Shown here piece after piece: positions 63,955 to 64,000 of a stretch of 64,000 nt of DNA. Numbering within the stretch: the first letter of the stretch is position 1; each line of letters begins with the position of its first letter. The stretch is taken from the NCBI GenBank assembly GCA_002691205.1, contig NZHD01000009.1, positions 21,560-85,559 of the forward strand, read 5' to 3'. A program made the translations under genes and the position numbers. This DNA is from Deltaproteobacteria bacterium (GTDB lineage: Bacteria > Myxococcota_A > UBA9160 > UBA4427). The notes below the pieces were generated by a model, which worked only from the letters and a program-made list of their open reading frames with translations, did no database searches and was not told the DNA's origin.

Positions 63955-64000
63955 TGCCTCAAGCTTTCACCGATGCGCTCAAGGTCTCGCTCGCCGCGCA
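63930..64000 (-). CDS. 3' end of a minus-strand gene, partial
   Basis: Reading from the right edge, 22 codons (RGERDLERIGESLRQW.. ending ..LTGRT) run to a TGA at 63932-63930. The composition is coding-like, with charged and helix-forming residues. The gene starts beyond the window and cannot be identified. Confidence 0.45.
   Translation of the reverse strand, partial: RGERDLERIGESLRQWALTGRT

Noticed and set aside
1..64000. CRISPR arrays, insertion sequences, prophage genes, rRNA and tRNA genes
   Set aside because: No regularly spaced direct repeats, transposase or integrase motifs, phage structural genes or RNA gene signatures were seen in the window.

Overview
The window looks like a chromosomal segment from a Gram-negative bacterium. 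It is moderately GC-rich by eye, gene-dense, and uses ATG, GTG and TTG starts, with many 1-4 bp gene overlaps. The evidence for an outer membrane is several lipoproteins, two outer-membrane beta-barrel proteins, a PEP-CTERM protein and the periplasmic MsrP/MsrQ repair pair. The organism makes Asn-tRNA and/or Gln-tRNA by amidation (GatCAB) and modifies tRNA(Asp) through GluQ. It also encodes a histone-fold protein and a histone-H1-like lysine/alanine-rich DNA-binding protein, an unusual combination. A lineage in or near the old Deltaproteobacteria would fit, but this is inference; no rRNA or tRNA gene is visible.

Layout. 0-10.8 kb: 3' end of gcvP, an AhpD-like protein without redox cysteines, a MotA/TolQ-like membrane protein with a coiled-coil tail, a lipoprotein, the H1-like protein, arfB, two divergent zinc dehydrogenases, msrP-msrQ and a TraB-domain membrane protein. 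10.9-18 kb: a cation/proton antiporter fused to a PTS EIIA-like domain, thyA-folA, a zinc-ribbon protein, hslO, a tail-anchored coiled-coil protein, and ahcY with a strong terminator. 18-19.8 kb is a decayed strip: an orphan coding-like stretch, a lipoprotein, and two convergent gene remnants that have both lost their 3' ends. 19.8-32.9 kb: gluQ, an amidohydrolase, the single-domain histone, a TIGR01777 epimerase, a YbdG-type MscS channel, uvrA, FKBP, a membrane metallophosphoesterase, yhbY, a D-threonine-aldolase-like enzyme and an amidase.

33-40 kb: tandem paralogous beta-barrel proteins, ilvE, then the tightly packed gatC-gatA-gatB-mtnA run. 40-45.6 kb: deaD and a three-gene set (GT-C glycosyltransferase, MBOAT acyltransferase, AlgJ/AlgX-like SGNH protein) that looks like a polysaccharide O-acetylation module. 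45.6-50.3 kb: a C45-peptidase-like protein, larE, ddl and a sulfatase-superfamily protein. 50.6-57.3 kb: a PEP-CTERM surface protein, a 700-bp gene-free region with perfect palindromes, and two large TPR lipoproteins resembling PrsT of exosortase systems. 57.3-63.8 kb: cell-surface glycan genes (a Tmtc-like GT-C protein, galE, a polyprenyl-phosphate GT2, a methyltransferase, a GT39-like protein). The last bases hold the 3' end of a minus-strand gene.

Most of the window is housekeeping. The points of most interest are the bacterial histone with its H1-like companion, the MotA/TolQ-like protein without a partner, the PEP-CTERM/TPR/glycan region lacking a visible exosortase, and the deletion scar at 19.4-19.7 kb.
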